From UBA1479 sp040221095 (GTDB lineage: Bacteria; Pseudomonadota; Alphaproteobacteria; Rhodospirillales; Casp-alpha2), in the NCBI GenBank assembly GCA_040221095.1, contig JAVJVP010000018.1, positions 372,001-436,000 on the forward strand: a stretch of 64,000 nt of DNA, written 5' to 3'. Shown piece after piece: positions 45,116 to 54,044 of the stretch (its first letter is position 1; every line of letters begins with the position of its first letter). The notes beneath the pieces were generated by a model, which had not been told where the DNA came from, did no database searches, and saw nothing but the letters and a program-made list of their open reading frames with translations. Both the position numbers and the translations under genes were made by a program.

Positions 45116-45961
45116 ATGCGGCGGATAGGGCGTATCGGTTTCGGTTTTCTATGTTTCGTTTCAATTGTCCCCATTGCTGCCGCGGCGCGGGCGGAGACCT
45201 GCGGTGAGGTTGTTACCGTGACCGCCCATGAGGGCACGCAAACCCGCTACAGCCTGGCGGGCCCGTCTTCGGGCGCGCGGGCGGCGCTGCTGCTGCTGCC
45301 CGGCGGCGGCGGGTATCTCAATCTTGACGACGACGGCTGCCCGCGGAAGCTGAAGGGTAATTCCCTGGTCCGCTCGCGGCCGCTGTTTCACGACGGCGGG
45401 ATGGTGACGGCCCTGGTCGATGCGCCGGACGACCATCAGGGTGGCGAAGGTCTGGGCGGTTTCCGCATCGATCCCGCCCATGCGGAGGACATCGGCCGCG
45501 TGATCGCCGATCTGCGCAAGCGAACGGGGCTGCCCGTTTGGATCGTCGGCACCAGCCGGGGCGGCATCTCGGCGGCCAATGCGGCGTCGCGGCTTTCGGG
45601 GCCGGAAGCCCCCGATGGGGTGGTCATGACCTCGCCGGTGACCTCGGGCAAGATCGGGGCGACCAAGCCCTGGGTCGCGGACACGGTGTTTTCCCTACCG
45701 CTGGAAAATGTCCGCATGCCGATCCTGGTCGTGGTTCATGCCGATGACGAATGCGTCCGCACGCCGCCGGACCTGGCCGCCGGGATCGTGGAAAAGACCA
45801 ACGGCAGCCGCGAACAGGTCGTGACCGTGACCGGCGGGCCCGGGCGGAGCGGCGGTCAGAGTGTCGAGGCCTGCAAGGGCAAGTCGGCGCACGGCTTTCT
45901 CGACCAGGAGGCAGAGGTCGCCGCCGGGGTCGTGCGGTTCGTCCTGGGCGGCGCCTATTAG
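45116..45961 (+). CDS. Secreted alpha/beta-hydrolase
   Basis: A 281-residue protein with an N-terminal signal peptide (about 1-27, ending AAAARAE). The nucleophile elbow is GTSRGGIS with Ser147. The acid is probably in HADDECV, and the His is in the C-terminal AHGFLDQE. LLLLPGGGGYLNL forms the oxyanion-hole region. CGGAGGG precedes the ATG at 45116; upstream codons to 45038 are not used. It may be an esterase, but the substrate is unknown. It is followed by rplY. Confidence 0.82.
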   Translation: MRRIGRIGFGFLCFVSIVPIAAAARAETCGEVVTVTAHEGTQTRYSLAGPSSGARAALLLLPGGGGYLNLDDDGCPRKLKGNSLVRSRPLFHDGGMVTALVDAPDDHQGGEGLGGFRIDPAHAEDIGRVIADLRKRTGLPVWIVGTSRGGISAANAASRLSGPEAPDGVVMTSPVTSGKIGATKPWVADTVFSLPLENVRMPILVVVHADDECVRTPPDLAAGIVEKTNGSREQVVTVTGGPGRSGGQSVEACKGKSAHGFLDQEAEVAAGVVRFVLGGAY

Positions 45962-46117
45962 GCCGGGATGCCTGGAAACGGCCAGATTCCAACGAATTAC
46001 CGCCGGTATTGACCCTCGGCGGCCTTGGGGCTATGTATGCGCGCCCTCGCGAGAGGGAATTTCGCCGCCGGCACCCCTGGAGGCCGGGGCTTTTCTAGAC
46101 TGATACGGAGTTATGCC

Positions 46118-46771
46118 ATGTCTGGTAACACCACCATGACGGCGGAACCCCGCGATCGGGCAGGCAAGGGGGCAGCCCGCGCAACCCGCCGGTCCGGCCG
46201 CGTTCCGGCCGTGATCTACGGGGATCACAAGGATCCGATCCTGGTTTCCGTCGAACCCGTCGAACTTATGCACCACCTGCATAAGCCCGGCTTCTTTTCC
46301 ATGCTTATGGACCTCAACGTCGCCGGCGATCACCATCGCGTGCTGCCGCGTGACGTGCAGTTCCACCCCGTCACCGACGTGCCGCTGCATGTGGACTTCA
46401 TGCGCATCGGCAAGGGGACGCGCATCACCGTCATGATCCCGATCCAAGTCGAAGACGAGGAAAAGTGCAAGGGTCTGAAACGCGGCGGCGTGCTGAACCT
46501 CGTGCGCCACGAAGTGGAAGTGCGCTGCGATCCGGAGAACATCCCGGACATGATCACCTTGTCCCTGGAAGGCCTGGACATCGGCGATGCGATGCGCATC
46601 TCGGATGCCGGTCTGCCCGCCGACGTCAAGCCGACCATCACCGACCGTGACTTCGTGCTGGTCACCATCGCCGCGCCGACGGTGGTCAAGGACGAAGCCG
46701 CCGAAGCCCAGGCCGAGGCCGAAGGCGACGAGGCCGAGGACGGCGAAGACGAGGAGGGCGGCGAGGAGTAA
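46118..46771 (+). CDS. rplY: 50S ribosomal protein L25/general stress protein Ctc
   Basis: Binds 5S rRNA. The 217-residue protein is the long CTC form: an L25 domain (RDRAGKGAARATRRSGRVPAVIYGDHKDP), then a TL5-type C-terminal domain (VPLHVDFMRIGKGTRITVMIPIQVEDEE), and an acidic Glu/Asp tail (GDEAEDGEDEEGGEE). ACGGAG before the ATG at 46118 decides the start. It is the first gene of the rplY-pth-ychF block. Confidence 0.96.
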   Translation: MSGNTTMTAEPRDRAGKGAARATRRSGRVPAVIYGDHKDPILVSVEPVELMHHLHKPGFFSMLMDLNVAGDHHRVLPRDVQFHPVTDVPLHVDFMRIGKGTRITVMIPIQVEDEEKCKGLKRGGVLNLVRHEVEVRCDPENIPDMITLSLEGLDIGDAMRISDAGLPADVKPTITDRDFVLVTIAAPTVVKDEAAEAQAEAEGDEAEDGEDEEGGEE

Positions 46772-46807
46772 TCCTCTCGTCCGGATCGGTTCCGGGGAGG
46801 GCGTTCC

Positions 46808-47437
46808 ATGCTGCTTCTGGTGGGGCTCGGCAACCCGGGTCCATCCTACCGCGACAACCGGCACAACGTCGGTTTCATGGCCGTGGATGCAATCCACGGC
46901 CGCTGGCGGCTGGGCCCCTACCGAAGCAAGTTCCACGGCGATCTTGCCGAAGGCATGATCGACGGTGAAAAGGTGCTCGTCCTCAAGCCGCAGACCTATA
47001 TGAACGAGTCGGGCCGCGCCGTTCAGGCGGTCATGACCTTCTACAAGCTGAAACCCGCCGACCTGATCGTGTTCCATGACGAACTTGATCTGGCGGCGGG
47101 CAAGCTGCGGGTCAAGACCGGCGGCGGCCATGCGGGGCACAACGGCCTGCGCAACATCCAGGCCCATATCGGTCCCGATTTCCGCCGCGTGCGCATCGGG
47201 GTCGGCCATCCCGGCGACAAGGACAAGGTCGTCGGCCATGTCCTGAAGGACTTCTCGAAAGAGGATCAGGCGTGGCGGGACACGCTGTTGGACGCCGTCG
47301 CCGACAATGCCGGCCTGCTGATGTCCGGCGACGACGGCGGATACCAGAACCGGGTTGCGCTGGCGCTCAAGCCGCCGCGCCCGAAGGCACCCCGGCCGCA
47401 GGACGGCGCCGGCGAAGACAAGGAAAAGAAGGACTAA
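46808..47437 (+). CDS. pth: Peptidyl-tRNA hydrolase
   Basis: Releases tRNA from dropped-off peptidyl-tRNA. The 209-residue protein has VGLGNPGPSYRDNRHNVGFMAVD with the catalytic His19, LKPQTYMNESGRAVQAV, and HDELDLAAGKLRVKTGGGHAGHNGLRN. A basic tail (PPRPKAPRP) is longer than in E. coli. It is 36 bases after rplY and 1 base before ychF. Confidence 0.96.
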   Translation: MLLLVGLGNPGPSYRDNRHNVGFMAVDAIHGRWRLGPYRSKFHGDLAEGMIDGEKVLVLKPQTYMNESGRAVQAVMTFYKLKPADLIVFHDELDLAAGKLRVKTGGGHAGHNGLRNIQAHIGPDFRRVRIGVGHPGDKDKVVGHVLKDFSKEDQAWRDTLLDAVADNAGLLMSGDDGGYQNRVALALKPPRPKAPRPQDGAGEDKEKKD

Positions 47438-47438
47438 G

Positions 47439-48539
47439 ATGGGCTTCAACTGCGGCATCGTCGGCCTGCCCAACGTCGGCAAGTCGACCCTTTTCAACGC
47501 CCTGACGGCGACGGCCAAGGCCGAGGCCGCCAATTTCCCGTTCTGCACCATCGAGCCCAACACGGGCCGGGTCGCCGTGCCCGATGCGCGCCTGGACAAG
47601 ATCGCCGCCATCGGCAAGTCGGCCCAGATCGTGCCGACGCAGCTTGAATTCGTCGACATCGCGGGCCTGGTCCGGGGGGCTTCCAAGGGCGAAGGCCTGG
47701 GCAACCAGTTCCTCGCCAACATCCGCGAGGTCGAGGCCATCTGCCATGTCCTGCGCTGTTTCGAGGACGGCAACGTGGTGCATGTGGAATCGACCGTCGA
47801 TCCCGTGCGCGATGCCGAGACCGTGGAAACGGAACTGATGCTGGCCGACCTGGAAAGCCTGGAAAAACGGGTCGATGCCCTGACCAAGAAGGCGCGCGGC
47901 CAGGACAAGGAAGCGGCCAAGCAGCTTGAGATCGTCAACCGCTGCCTCGACCTGCTGCGTGACGGCCAGCCGGCGCGCAAGATCCAGTTGAAGGACGGCG
48001 AGGGCAAGGCCTTCCGCATGCTGCAGCTGTTGACCGCCAAGCCGGTGCTCTACGTCTGCAACGTCGACGAAGGCTCGGCCGCCACGGGCAACGCCCTGTC
48101 GGACCGTGTCGCCGAAATGGCGGCGGCCCAGGGCGCGGGCAGCGTCGTGATCTCCGCCGCCATCGAGGCCGAGGTCGCCATGCTCGACGATGCGGCGGAA
48201 AAGAACGAATTCCTGGAAAGCCTGGGCCTGGAGGAAACGGGCCTGGCCCGCGTGATCCGCGCCGGCTACGAGCTTTTGGGGCTGGTGACCTATTTCACTG
48301 TCGGCCCGAAAGAGGCCCGCGCCTGGACCATCCACAAGGGCACCAAGGCACCGCAGGCGGCGGCGGTGATCCACAAGGATTTCGAGCGCGGCTTCATCGC
48401 CGCCGAAACCATCGCCTATGACGACTTCGTGGCCCTGGGCGGCGAACAGGCGGCCAAGGACGCCGGCAAGATGCGCCAGGAAGGCCGCGAGTACGTGGTC
48501 AAGGACGGCGATATCATGCTGTTCCGGTTCAACGTGTAG
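47439..48539 (+). CDS. ychF: Redox-regulated ATPase YchF (OLA1 family)
   Basis: Obg-related P-loop protein that prefers ATP and binds ribosomes. The 366-residue protein has the P-loop GLPNVGKST, DIAGLVRGASKGEGLGN as G3, and NVDE in place of the usual NKxD, as expected for ATP-binding YchF. A helical coiled coil lies in the middle, and a C-terminal TGS domain (GPKEARAWTIHKGTKAPQAAAVIHKDFERGFI) follows. AAGGAAAAGAAGG comes before the ATG at 47439, one base after the pth stop. Confidence 0.96.
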   Translation: MGFNCGIVGLPNVGKSTLFNALTATAKAEAANFPFCTIEPNTGRVAVPDARLDKIAAIGKSAQIVPTQLEFVDIAGLVRGASKGEGLGNQFLANIREVEAICHVLRCFEDGNVVHVESTVDPVRDAETVETELMLADLESLEKRVDALTKKARGQDKEAAKQLEIVNRCLDLLRDGQPARKIQLKDGEGKAFRMLQLLTAKPVLYVCNVDEGSAATGNALSDRVAEMAAAQGAGSVVISAAIEAEVAMLDDAAEKNEFLESLGLEETGLARVIRAGYELLGLVTYFTVGPKEARAWTIHKGTKAPQAAAVIHKDFERGFIAAETIAYDDFVALGGEQAAKDAGKMRQEGREYVVKDGDIMLFRFNV

Positions 48540-48551
48540 GACACGCAGACT

Positions 48552-49886
48552 TCAGGATGCCGGCTCCGCCCGCGACTTCAGGCGCAGGTTCAACTTCTCC
48601 AGCGCATCCATGATCGGGATGAAGAAATTAAGGCCCACGGACATCTTGTCCGGGGTTCCGATCCCGGCATAGCTGACGCCCACGGCGTTGCCGTGCCGAT
48701 CCAACAGGACCCCTCCCGAATTGCCCCCGTGAATATCGACGTCGGCTTGGATGTCTTCCAGGCCCTGGTTGTTGCTTGCGAACTTGCTGACAATTCCCTT
48801 TGAGACCGTTCCGGCAAGGGATTTGTCCAGCGGCGAACCGATGGCATAGACCTCTTCCGTCACCTTGACCGGTGTTTCGCGGATCGGGATCGGGAGGTGG
48901 CCGCTGGCTTCGACCTGAATGATGGCGACGTCGCGCTTGGGGTGGCGGCGGATGACTTCACCCAGGACCTTGCGGCCGGTGATCAGACGCAGACGGACGA
49001 GGTCGCGGTTTTCCACAACGTGAAAATTGGTGATCACCAGGGTCGGTGAAATGAAGAACCCGGACCCATGGCCAAGGCCGCCTTCAACGGTGACCACGCT
49101 GCGTCGGATGTTGTCGATGTAGGTCGAGATCGCTTTGGTTCTGAGCGGAATCCTGTCGAGAGTGAGTTCCGCCGCGTCCACCTTTCGGATGTCGGCGAAA
49201 CTGGGTTCCGAGCCGGACAGCAGATCGACGAACCCCTGGTCCGCCGCAAGGTTGCGGATGGCACCGGCAAAGGCTTCGTGGATGATGACCATTTCGCCGT
49301 CGGTCGTGCCGGTTTCCAATTTGGCGGCACCGTCCGTGGTCGTCTCATAGACGACCTTGCGGTCGACCGTTGAAAACACCTGCCAACGCACGGTCACCGC
49401 ACCCTTTCCCGTGATGGTGTCATAGGGAAATCCGGTCCAGATGTTGTATTCCCGGCAGGCATTCAGGGCGATCTTCTCGATCTGGCCGCCGATCAGATAG
49501 CTTGCCTGCCGGCGGTTGTCGGACTGTGAGGCGAACATCTTGTCCGGGTCCCCCACCACATTGAAATTCAGGCTCTTCATTTCATTGAAGAACAGGTCCG
49601 CGAACTCCGCGTCGCGGGCGAGGACACGGCCCGAGTTCCAATGAATGTTCCCCTGGCGGCCATAACAGCCGGACAGGCCCATGGCATATGGTTCGTACAG
49701 ACCGATCACCGTGCCCCGTTTCACCTTCACGCCGACGCGGTCGAACTGGACCGTCGCAAGGGCCGAGGGGTCGCTGATTTCGACGGCGGCTTTCTCTTCG
49801 ACCTGGGGAACGGGGACGTCTTGAATGGTGCGGCAGGCGGCGAGACCGGCCAGCAGAACCGTCCCCACGAAAATCGATTTCAGCAT
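48552..49886 (-). CDS. Lipoprotein trypsin-like serine protease with an extra N-terminal domain
   Basis: A 444-residue secreted protein. The lipobox LAAC near residue 17 follows a short signal peptide; GAGGAGG lies before the ATG at 49886. Residues 30-230 form a domain I do not recognise. The protease domain (about 260-420) has a complete triad: His289 in TNFHVV, Asp319 in KRDVAIIQV and Ser390 in GGNSGGVLLD. No PDZ domain follows. It resembles DegP-type S1C proteases tethered to a membrane, but the order of domains is uncommon. Confidence 0.86.
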   Translation of the reverse strand: MLKSIFVGTVLLAGLAACRTIQDVPVPQVEEKAAVEISDPSALATVQFDRVGVKVKRGTVIGLYEPYAMGLSGCYGRQGNIHWNSGRVLARDAEFADLFFNEMKSLNFNVVGDPDKMFASQSDNRRQASYLIGGQIEKIALNACREYNIWTGFPYDTITGKGAVTVRWQVFSTVDRKVVYETTTDGAAKLETGTTDGEMVIIHEAFAGAIRNLAADQGFVDLLSGSEPSFADIRKVDAAELTLDRIPLRTKAISTYIDNIRRSVVTVEGGLGHGSGFFISPTLVITNFHVVENRDLVRLRLITGRKVLGEVIRRHPKRDVAIIQVEASGHLPIPIRETPVKVTEEVYAIGSPLDKSLAGTVSKGIVSKFASNNQGLEDIQADVDIHGGNSGGVLLDRHGNAVGVSYAGIGTPDKMSVGLNFFIPIMDALEKLNLRLKSRAEPAS

Positions 49887-49917
49887 GCTTTTCCTCCTCG
49901 ACAGGTTCATGCTATGT

Positions 49918-49968
49918 TCCTTTAGGGAAGAATTATAAAAAAGTGAATGATCGTCAATAAATACTTTT
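49918..49968 (-). promoter_or_regulatory. AT-rich promoter region of the lipoprotein protease
   Basis: On the minus strand TTGACG is followed after 14 bases by TATAAT, about 45 bases ahead of the ATG at 49886. The spacing is shorter than the usual 16-18, so the promoter is likely but the exact boxes are not sure. The stretch is strikingly AT-rich for this genome. Confidence 0.35.
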
Positions 49969-50094
49969 CATGCGTGTGTTGCATAACGCCGCCCGACCAT
50001 GGAATTCCCAGGGCGGCCTTTGATCTTCTGCCCGGGCATGACATGCGCTAGGTTACCCTCCAAACCTGCAAGACCATTCCCCGGGAGGAACATC

Positions 50095-50769
50095 ATGGGA
50101 CAAGACATCACGCTGACCGCCAGCGACGGCTTCCAATTGCACGGCTACCGCGCCGATCCGGAAGGCACGCCCCGTGGCGGCATCGTCGTCATCATGGAAA
50201 TCTTCGGCGTCAACGAACACATCCGTGATCTTTGCGACCGCTTCGCCGAGGTCGGCTATCTGGCCGTCGCCCCCGCCCTCTACGACCGGTTCGAAAAGGG
50301 CTTCGAGGTCGGCTACACCCCCGACGACATCGCCAAGGGCCGGGTCATGAAGGACAACGGCAACGCCAACTTCGACAACGTGATCCTGGATGTCGAGGCC
50401 GCCCGCAAGGTCGCGGCCGAGGCCGGCAAGGTCGGCATCACCGGGTTCTGCTGGGGCGGCGTCGTCACCTGGGCGTCGGCATGCCGCCTCGATTTCCAGG
50501 CCGCCAGCGCCTATTACGGCGGCGGCATCCTGCCCTATGTGGGCGAGCAGCCCAATTGCCCGACCATCCTGCACTTCGGCAAGCTGGACCAGGGTATTCC
50601 GCTGACCGACGTGGATCAGATCGCCAAGGCCCATCCCGAATGCCCGGTTTATCTGTATGACGCCGACCACGGCTTCCATTGCGACATGCGGGGGTCGTTT
50701 AAGGCCCACGCCGCCCAGGTCGCCGGCATCCGCACCTTCCGCCTGTTCGACGAACATCTGGCGGGGTAG
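50095..50769 (+). CDS. Dienelactone hydrolase family protein
   Basis: A 224-residue alpha/beta-hydrolase. The nucleophile is Cys119 in GFCWGG, as in dienelactone hydrolases, with the acid probably in GKLDQGIPLTDVD and the His in YDADHGFHCD. GGIVVIMEIFGVNEHIRDLCDRFAEVGY is the usual N-terminal segment. GGGAGG precedes the ATG at 50095. It is 6 bases ahead of mtnP, but no chlorocatechol pathway is nearby, so a general carboxylesterase role is more likely. Confidence 0.9.
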   Translation: MGQDITLTASDGFQLHGYRADPEGTPRGGIVVIMEIFGVNEHIRDLCDRFAEVGYLAVAPALYDRFEKGFEVGYTPDDIAKGRVMKDNGNANFDNVILDVEAARKVAAEAGKVGITGFCWGGVVTWASACRLDFQAASAYYGGGILPYVGEQPNCPTILHFGKLDQGIPLTDVDQIAKAHPECPVYLYDADHGFHCDMRGSFKAHAAQVAGIRTFRLFDEHLAG

Positions 50770-50775
50770 GGGGAG

Positions 50776-51657
50776 ATGACGGCACCCGGCACGCCGCCGG
50801 TGATCGGCATCATCGGCGGCAGCGGCATCTACGACATCGACGGGTTGGAAAACACCCGCTGGGAAGCCGTCGCCTCGCCCTTCGGCGCGCCGTCGGACGA
50901 GCTTCTGTTCGGCGATCTGGCGGGCCAGCGGATGGTGTTCCTGCCCCGTCACGGGCGCGGCCACCGCATCCCGCCCAGCGAGGTCAACTACCGCGCCAAT
51001 ATCGACGCCTTGAAGCGCGCGGGGGTGACGGAAATTCTCTCCGTCTCCGCCTGCGGCTCGCTCAAGGAAGGTCTGCCGCCCGGCACCTTCGTGATCGCCG
51101 ATCAGTTCATCGACCGCACCTTCGCGCGGGAGAAATCATTCTTCGGCACGGGCTTGGTCGCCCATGTCGCGCTCGGCCATCCCGTGTGCGGACGGCTCGG
51201 CGACGCGGTCGAGGCGGCGTGCCGGGAAGTCGGCATCCAGGCCCAGCGCGGCGGCACCTACCTGGCCATGGAAGGGCCGCAGTTCTCGACCCTGGCGGAA
51301 AGCAACCTCTATCGTAGTTGGGGTTGTGACGTGATCGGAATGACCAACATGCCCGAGGCCAAATTGGCCCGCGAGGCGGAAATCTGTTACGCCACCGTGG
51401 CCATGGTCACGGACTTCGACTGCTGGCATCCGGACCACGACCATGTCACGGTCGAGGCCATCATCAAGGTGCTGCTGGACAACGCGGAAAAGGGCCGCAC
51501 CCTGGTCAAACAGGTTGCGCCCAAGCTTTCGGGCCGGGCGGAAACCTGCGCCCACGGCTGCCACACGGCCCTGGAACATGCGCTGATCACCGCACCCGAC
51601 GCCCGCGACCCGGACATGATCCAGAAACTGTCGGCCGTCGCCGGCCGGGTGCTTTAG
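50776..51657 (+). CDS. mtnP: S-methyl-5'-thioadenosine phosphorylase
   Basis: Splits methylthioadenosine into adenine and methylthioribose 1-phosphate, feeding MtnA downstream. The 293-residue protein has IGIIGGSGIYDIDGLE, FLPRHGRGHRIPPSEVNYRANIDALK, SVSACGSLKEGL, and the nucleoside site MEGPQFSTLAESNLYRSWGCDVIGMTNMPEAKLAREAEICY. The protein matches the MTAP type of the PNP family. The two methionine salvage genes are 0.7 kb apart. Confidence 0.95.
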   Translation: MTAPGTPPVIGIIGGSGIYDIDGLENTRWEAVASPFGAPSDELLFGDLAGQRMVFLPRHGRGHRIPPSEVNYRANIDALKRAGVTEILSVSACGSLKEGLPPGTFVIADQFIDRTFAREKSFFGTGLVAHVALGHPVCGRLGDAVEAACREVGIQAQRGGTYLAMEGPQFSTLAESNLYRSWGCDVIGMTNMPEAKLAREAEICYATVAMVTDFDCWHPDHDHVTVEAIIKVLLDNAEKGRTLVKQVAPKLSGRAETCAHGCHTALEHALITAPDARDPDMIQKLSAVAGRVL

Positions 51658-51704
51658 CGCAAATCCCGAGCGGGCCGGGTTCAGGCCCGCGACGGCGATT
51701 TGCG
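51658..51704. repeat. Palindromic repeat after mtnP, copy 1 of 2
   Basis: Starts on the base after the mtnP stop. Outer arms CGCAAATC (51658-51665) and GATTTGCG (51697-51704) and inner arms CGGGCC (51671-51676) and GGCCCG (51684-51689). A near copy lies at 55681-55727, also right after a stop codon. It could act as an RNA 3' stem or be a REP-like element. Confidence 0.7.
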
Positions 51705-51762
51705 GATAACCAGTAACCGGGGCCATCATCGGCTCCGAAGACGACCGAGGAGGAGACCCCCC

Positions 51763-52377
51763 ATGCCCAAGGCCTATTGGATGAGCCTGCGGATTCAGAT
51801 CCACGACGCCGACAAGATGAAGGCCTATGCGGAAAAGGCCGGGCCGGCCATCGCCGCCGGGGGCGGCAAGTTCCTGGCCCGGGGCGGCAAGGTCAAGTCC
51901 CTGGAAGGCTATGATCAGGGCCGCGTGGTCATCATCGAATTCCCCGATTTCGACACGGCGCTGAAGACCTATCATTCCCCGGCTTATGAGGACGCCCATT
52001 CCCACATCCTGAACGGCGCCGTGGAACGCGACACCTTCATCGTCGAAGGCATCGAGGACCCGGCTCCCCGCGGCGAGACCGCCGGGCCCGTGGCCTATTG
52101 GATCGGCGCGCATATGACCGTCCACGACGCCGACAAGATGGCCGCCTACGTCGCCAAGGCGACGCCGGCCATCCAGGCCGTGGGGGCGCGCGGCCTGGTG
52201 CGGGGCGGGCGGGTCCAGACCATGGAAGGCTTCCCCCAGACGCGGATCGCCCTGATCGAGCACCTGAACTGGGACGTCGCCGCCGCCTATTACGACTCGC
52301 CGCTCTACGCCGAGGCCCGCAAGGCGCTTGACGGCGGCTGCACGCGGGACCTCTGCATCACCGAAGCGCTCGCCTGA
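51763..52377 (+). CDS. Protein with two tandem DUF1330 domains
   Basis: A 204-residue protein built from two copies of the DUF1330 ferredoxin-like fold (about 1-93 and 107-200). Both have AYW, HDADKM.AY, A.PAI.A.G.., RGG.V...EG and a final .D..I.E; the second half is a clear paralogue of the first. Single-domain forms are about 95 residues. GAGGAGGAG precedes the ATG. It sits between mtnP and mtnA, so a link with methionine salvage is possible, but the function is unknown. Confidence 0.88.
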   Translation: MPKAYWMSLRIQIHDADKMKAYAEKAGPAIAAGGGKFLARGGKVKSLEGYDQGRVVIIEFPDFDTALKTYHSPAYEDAHSHILNGAVERDTFIVEGIEDPAPRGETAGPVAYWIGAHMTVHDADKMAAYVAKATPAIQAVGARGLVRGGRVQTMEGFPQTRIALIEHLNWDVAAAYYDSPLYAEARKALDGGCTRDLCITEALA

Positions 52378-52387
52378 CGGCCGGCCC

Positions 52388-53482
52388 ATGAACGTCGACG
52401 GCACCCCCTACCGCACGATCTGGCCCGCCGATGACGGCTGGGCGGTGATGATCATCGACCAGACGCGTCTGCCCTTCGCCTTCGAAACCCGGCGTCTGGA
52501 AACGGTTGCCGACGCCGCCACGGCCATCGCCGACATGTGGGTGCGGGGGGCTCCCCTGATCGGCGCCACGGCGGCCTACGGCATGGCGCTGGCCATGCAC
52601 GGGGATCCGTCGGATGCGGGGCTCGCCACGGCCTACGACGCCCTGCTGGCGACCCGGCCGACGGCGGTCAACCTGCGCTGGGCGCTCGACGAGATGCGGG
52701 GCCTGCTGGCGCCGCTGTCGGCCAACCAGCGGGCCGAGGCGGCCTACAAGCGCGCGGCCGAGATCGCGGACGAGGACGTCGCCATCTGTTCCGCCATCGG
52801 CGATCACGGCAGGCCGCTGATTGAGGCGGCCTGGGAAAAGGGCGGCAAGAGCAGGCCCGTCAACGTGCTGACCCATTGCAACGCGGGCTGGCTCGCCACC
52901 GTCGACTGGGGCACGGCGCTCGCCCCCATCTACAAGGCCCATGACGCGGGTGTCGCGGTCCATGTCTGGGTCGACGAGACCCGGCCGCGCAACCAGGGGG
53001 CCAGCCTGACCGCCTGGGAGCTGGGCCAGCACGGGGTGCCCCATACGGTGATCGCCGACAACGTGGGCGGCCATCTGATGCAGCACGGCGATGTCGATCT
53101 CTGCATCACCGGCACGGACCGCACCACGGCGTCCGGCGACGTGTGCAACAAGATCGGCACCTACCTGAAGGCGCTGGCGGCCCACGACAACGGCGTGCCG
53201 TTCTATGTCGCCTTGCCGGGCCCGACCATCGACTGGACGCTGCATGACGGCGTCAAGGACATCCCCATCGAACAGCGTTCCCCCGACGAGGTCACCCGCA
53301 TGACCGGGCGCACCGACGGCGGCGAGATCACGACGGTGACCATCACCCCCGATGGCTCCCCCGCCGCCAATTACGCCTTCGACGTGACCCCCCGGCGCCT
53401 CGTCACCGGCCTGATCACGGAACGGGGCGTCGCCCCGGCCACGCCCGAGGGGTTGCGGGGCCTTTATCCGGAAAAGGCATGA
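52388..53482 (+). CDS. mtnA: S-methyl-5-thioribose-1-phosphate isomerase
   Basis: Converts methylthioribose 1-phosphate to methylthioribulose 1-phosphate. The 364-residue protein, related to eIF2B, has MWVRGAPLIGATAAYGMALA, NVLTHCNAGWLAT with the catalytic Cys, VWVDETRPRNQGASLTAWEL, and CITGTDRTTASGDVCNKIGTYLKA with the catalytic Asp. It follows mtnP and the DUF1330 gene. The later genes of the salvage pathway are not in the window. Confidence 0.95.
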   Translation: MNVDGTPYRTIWPADDGWAVMIIDQTRLPFAFETRRLETVADAATAIADMWVRGAPLIGATAAYGMALAMHGDPSDAGLATAYDALLATRPTAVNLRWALDEMRGLLAPLSANQRAEAAYKRAAEIADEDVAICSAIGDHGRPLIEAAWEKGGKSRPVNVLTHCNAGWLATVDWGTALAPIYKAHDAGVAVHVWVDETRPRNQGASLTAWELGQHGVPHTVIADNVGGHLMQHGDVDLCITGTDRTTASGDVCNKIGTYLKALAAHDNGVPFYVALPGPTIDWTLHDGVKDIPIEQRSPDEVTRMTGRTDGGEITTVTITPDGSPAANYAFDVTPRRLVTGLITERGVAPATPEGLRGLYPEKA

Positions 53483-53486
53483 TCCG

Positions 53487-54026
53487 GTGCCGGTTCGGGT
53501 CATTGCGGCAGCCCTAGTCATCCTGTCCCTGACGGTTCAGGCCGGGTATGCGGACCTTGCCGGCGATGCCTACCGCCTGATGCGCTATTGGTATGGAACG
53601 ATCTGGTCTCAGGATTTCCAGGAAGGCACCGATCTTGCCGCCGATCTTACCTGCGACGGCGTGGCGGACCGGGTGTTCGCCTGGCGCGACGGGGTCAATC
53701 CGGAAGGGGAATATTTCCATGTCGCCCTGGTGTCCAAGCCCGGCGGTGGGGCCGGATGGGAACGCCTGCCCGATGTGGCGTCCGGGCTGCTGCCGCTTCG
53801 CCTCGACGTCGGCACGGGGGTGCAGTTCGCCCTTTGCGACAATCGCCGGGAACCCTTCGGCTCCGGTTACAGGACAACCATGGAACCGGTTCCCGAAGGC
53901 GCCCGGACCCGGTTCGCCCTGCCGGCCGCCTGCGCCCGCTGGCTGCGCATCGACGACGGCATGTGCGACGCGCTTTGGGTCGGCTATGATCCCGGCCAGC
54001 AAAAATTCATTCTCGACCGCAACTGA
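53487..54026 (+). CDS. Secreted protein of unknown function
   Basis: A 179-residue protein (GTG start four bases after the mtnA stop) with a signal peptide (MPVRVIAAALVILSLTVQAGYAD). The mature part contains DLAADLTCDGVADRVFAWRDGVNPEGEYFHVALVSKP, a repeat-like segment that recalls calcium-binding FG-GAP or VCBS stretches in secreted proteins (DxxxDGxxD). Two Cys pairs occur in the C-terminal half. I do not recognise the family. It may be cotranscribed with mtnA. Confidence 0.7.
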   Translation: MPVRVIAAALVILSLTVQAGYADLAGDAYRLMRYWYGTIWSQDFQEGTDLAADLTCDGVADRVFAWRDGVNPEGEYFHVALVSKPGGGAGWERLPDVASGLLPLRLDVGTGVQFALCDNRREPFGSGYRTTMEPVPEGARTRFALPAACARWLRIDDGMCDALWVGYDPGQQKFILDRN

Positions 54027-54044
54027 CCGCATCAAGGAAACATC

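Noticed and set aside
46050..46100. GC-rich stem ahead of rplY followed by TTTT
   Set aside because: The pairing is imperfect and the T run short. It may be an L25 leader stem or a weak terminator of the hydrolase gene, but the evidence is too thin.
46031..48040. 669-codon open frame on the minus strand
   Set aside because: It is antisense to rplY, pth and ychF, all of which have clear motifs.
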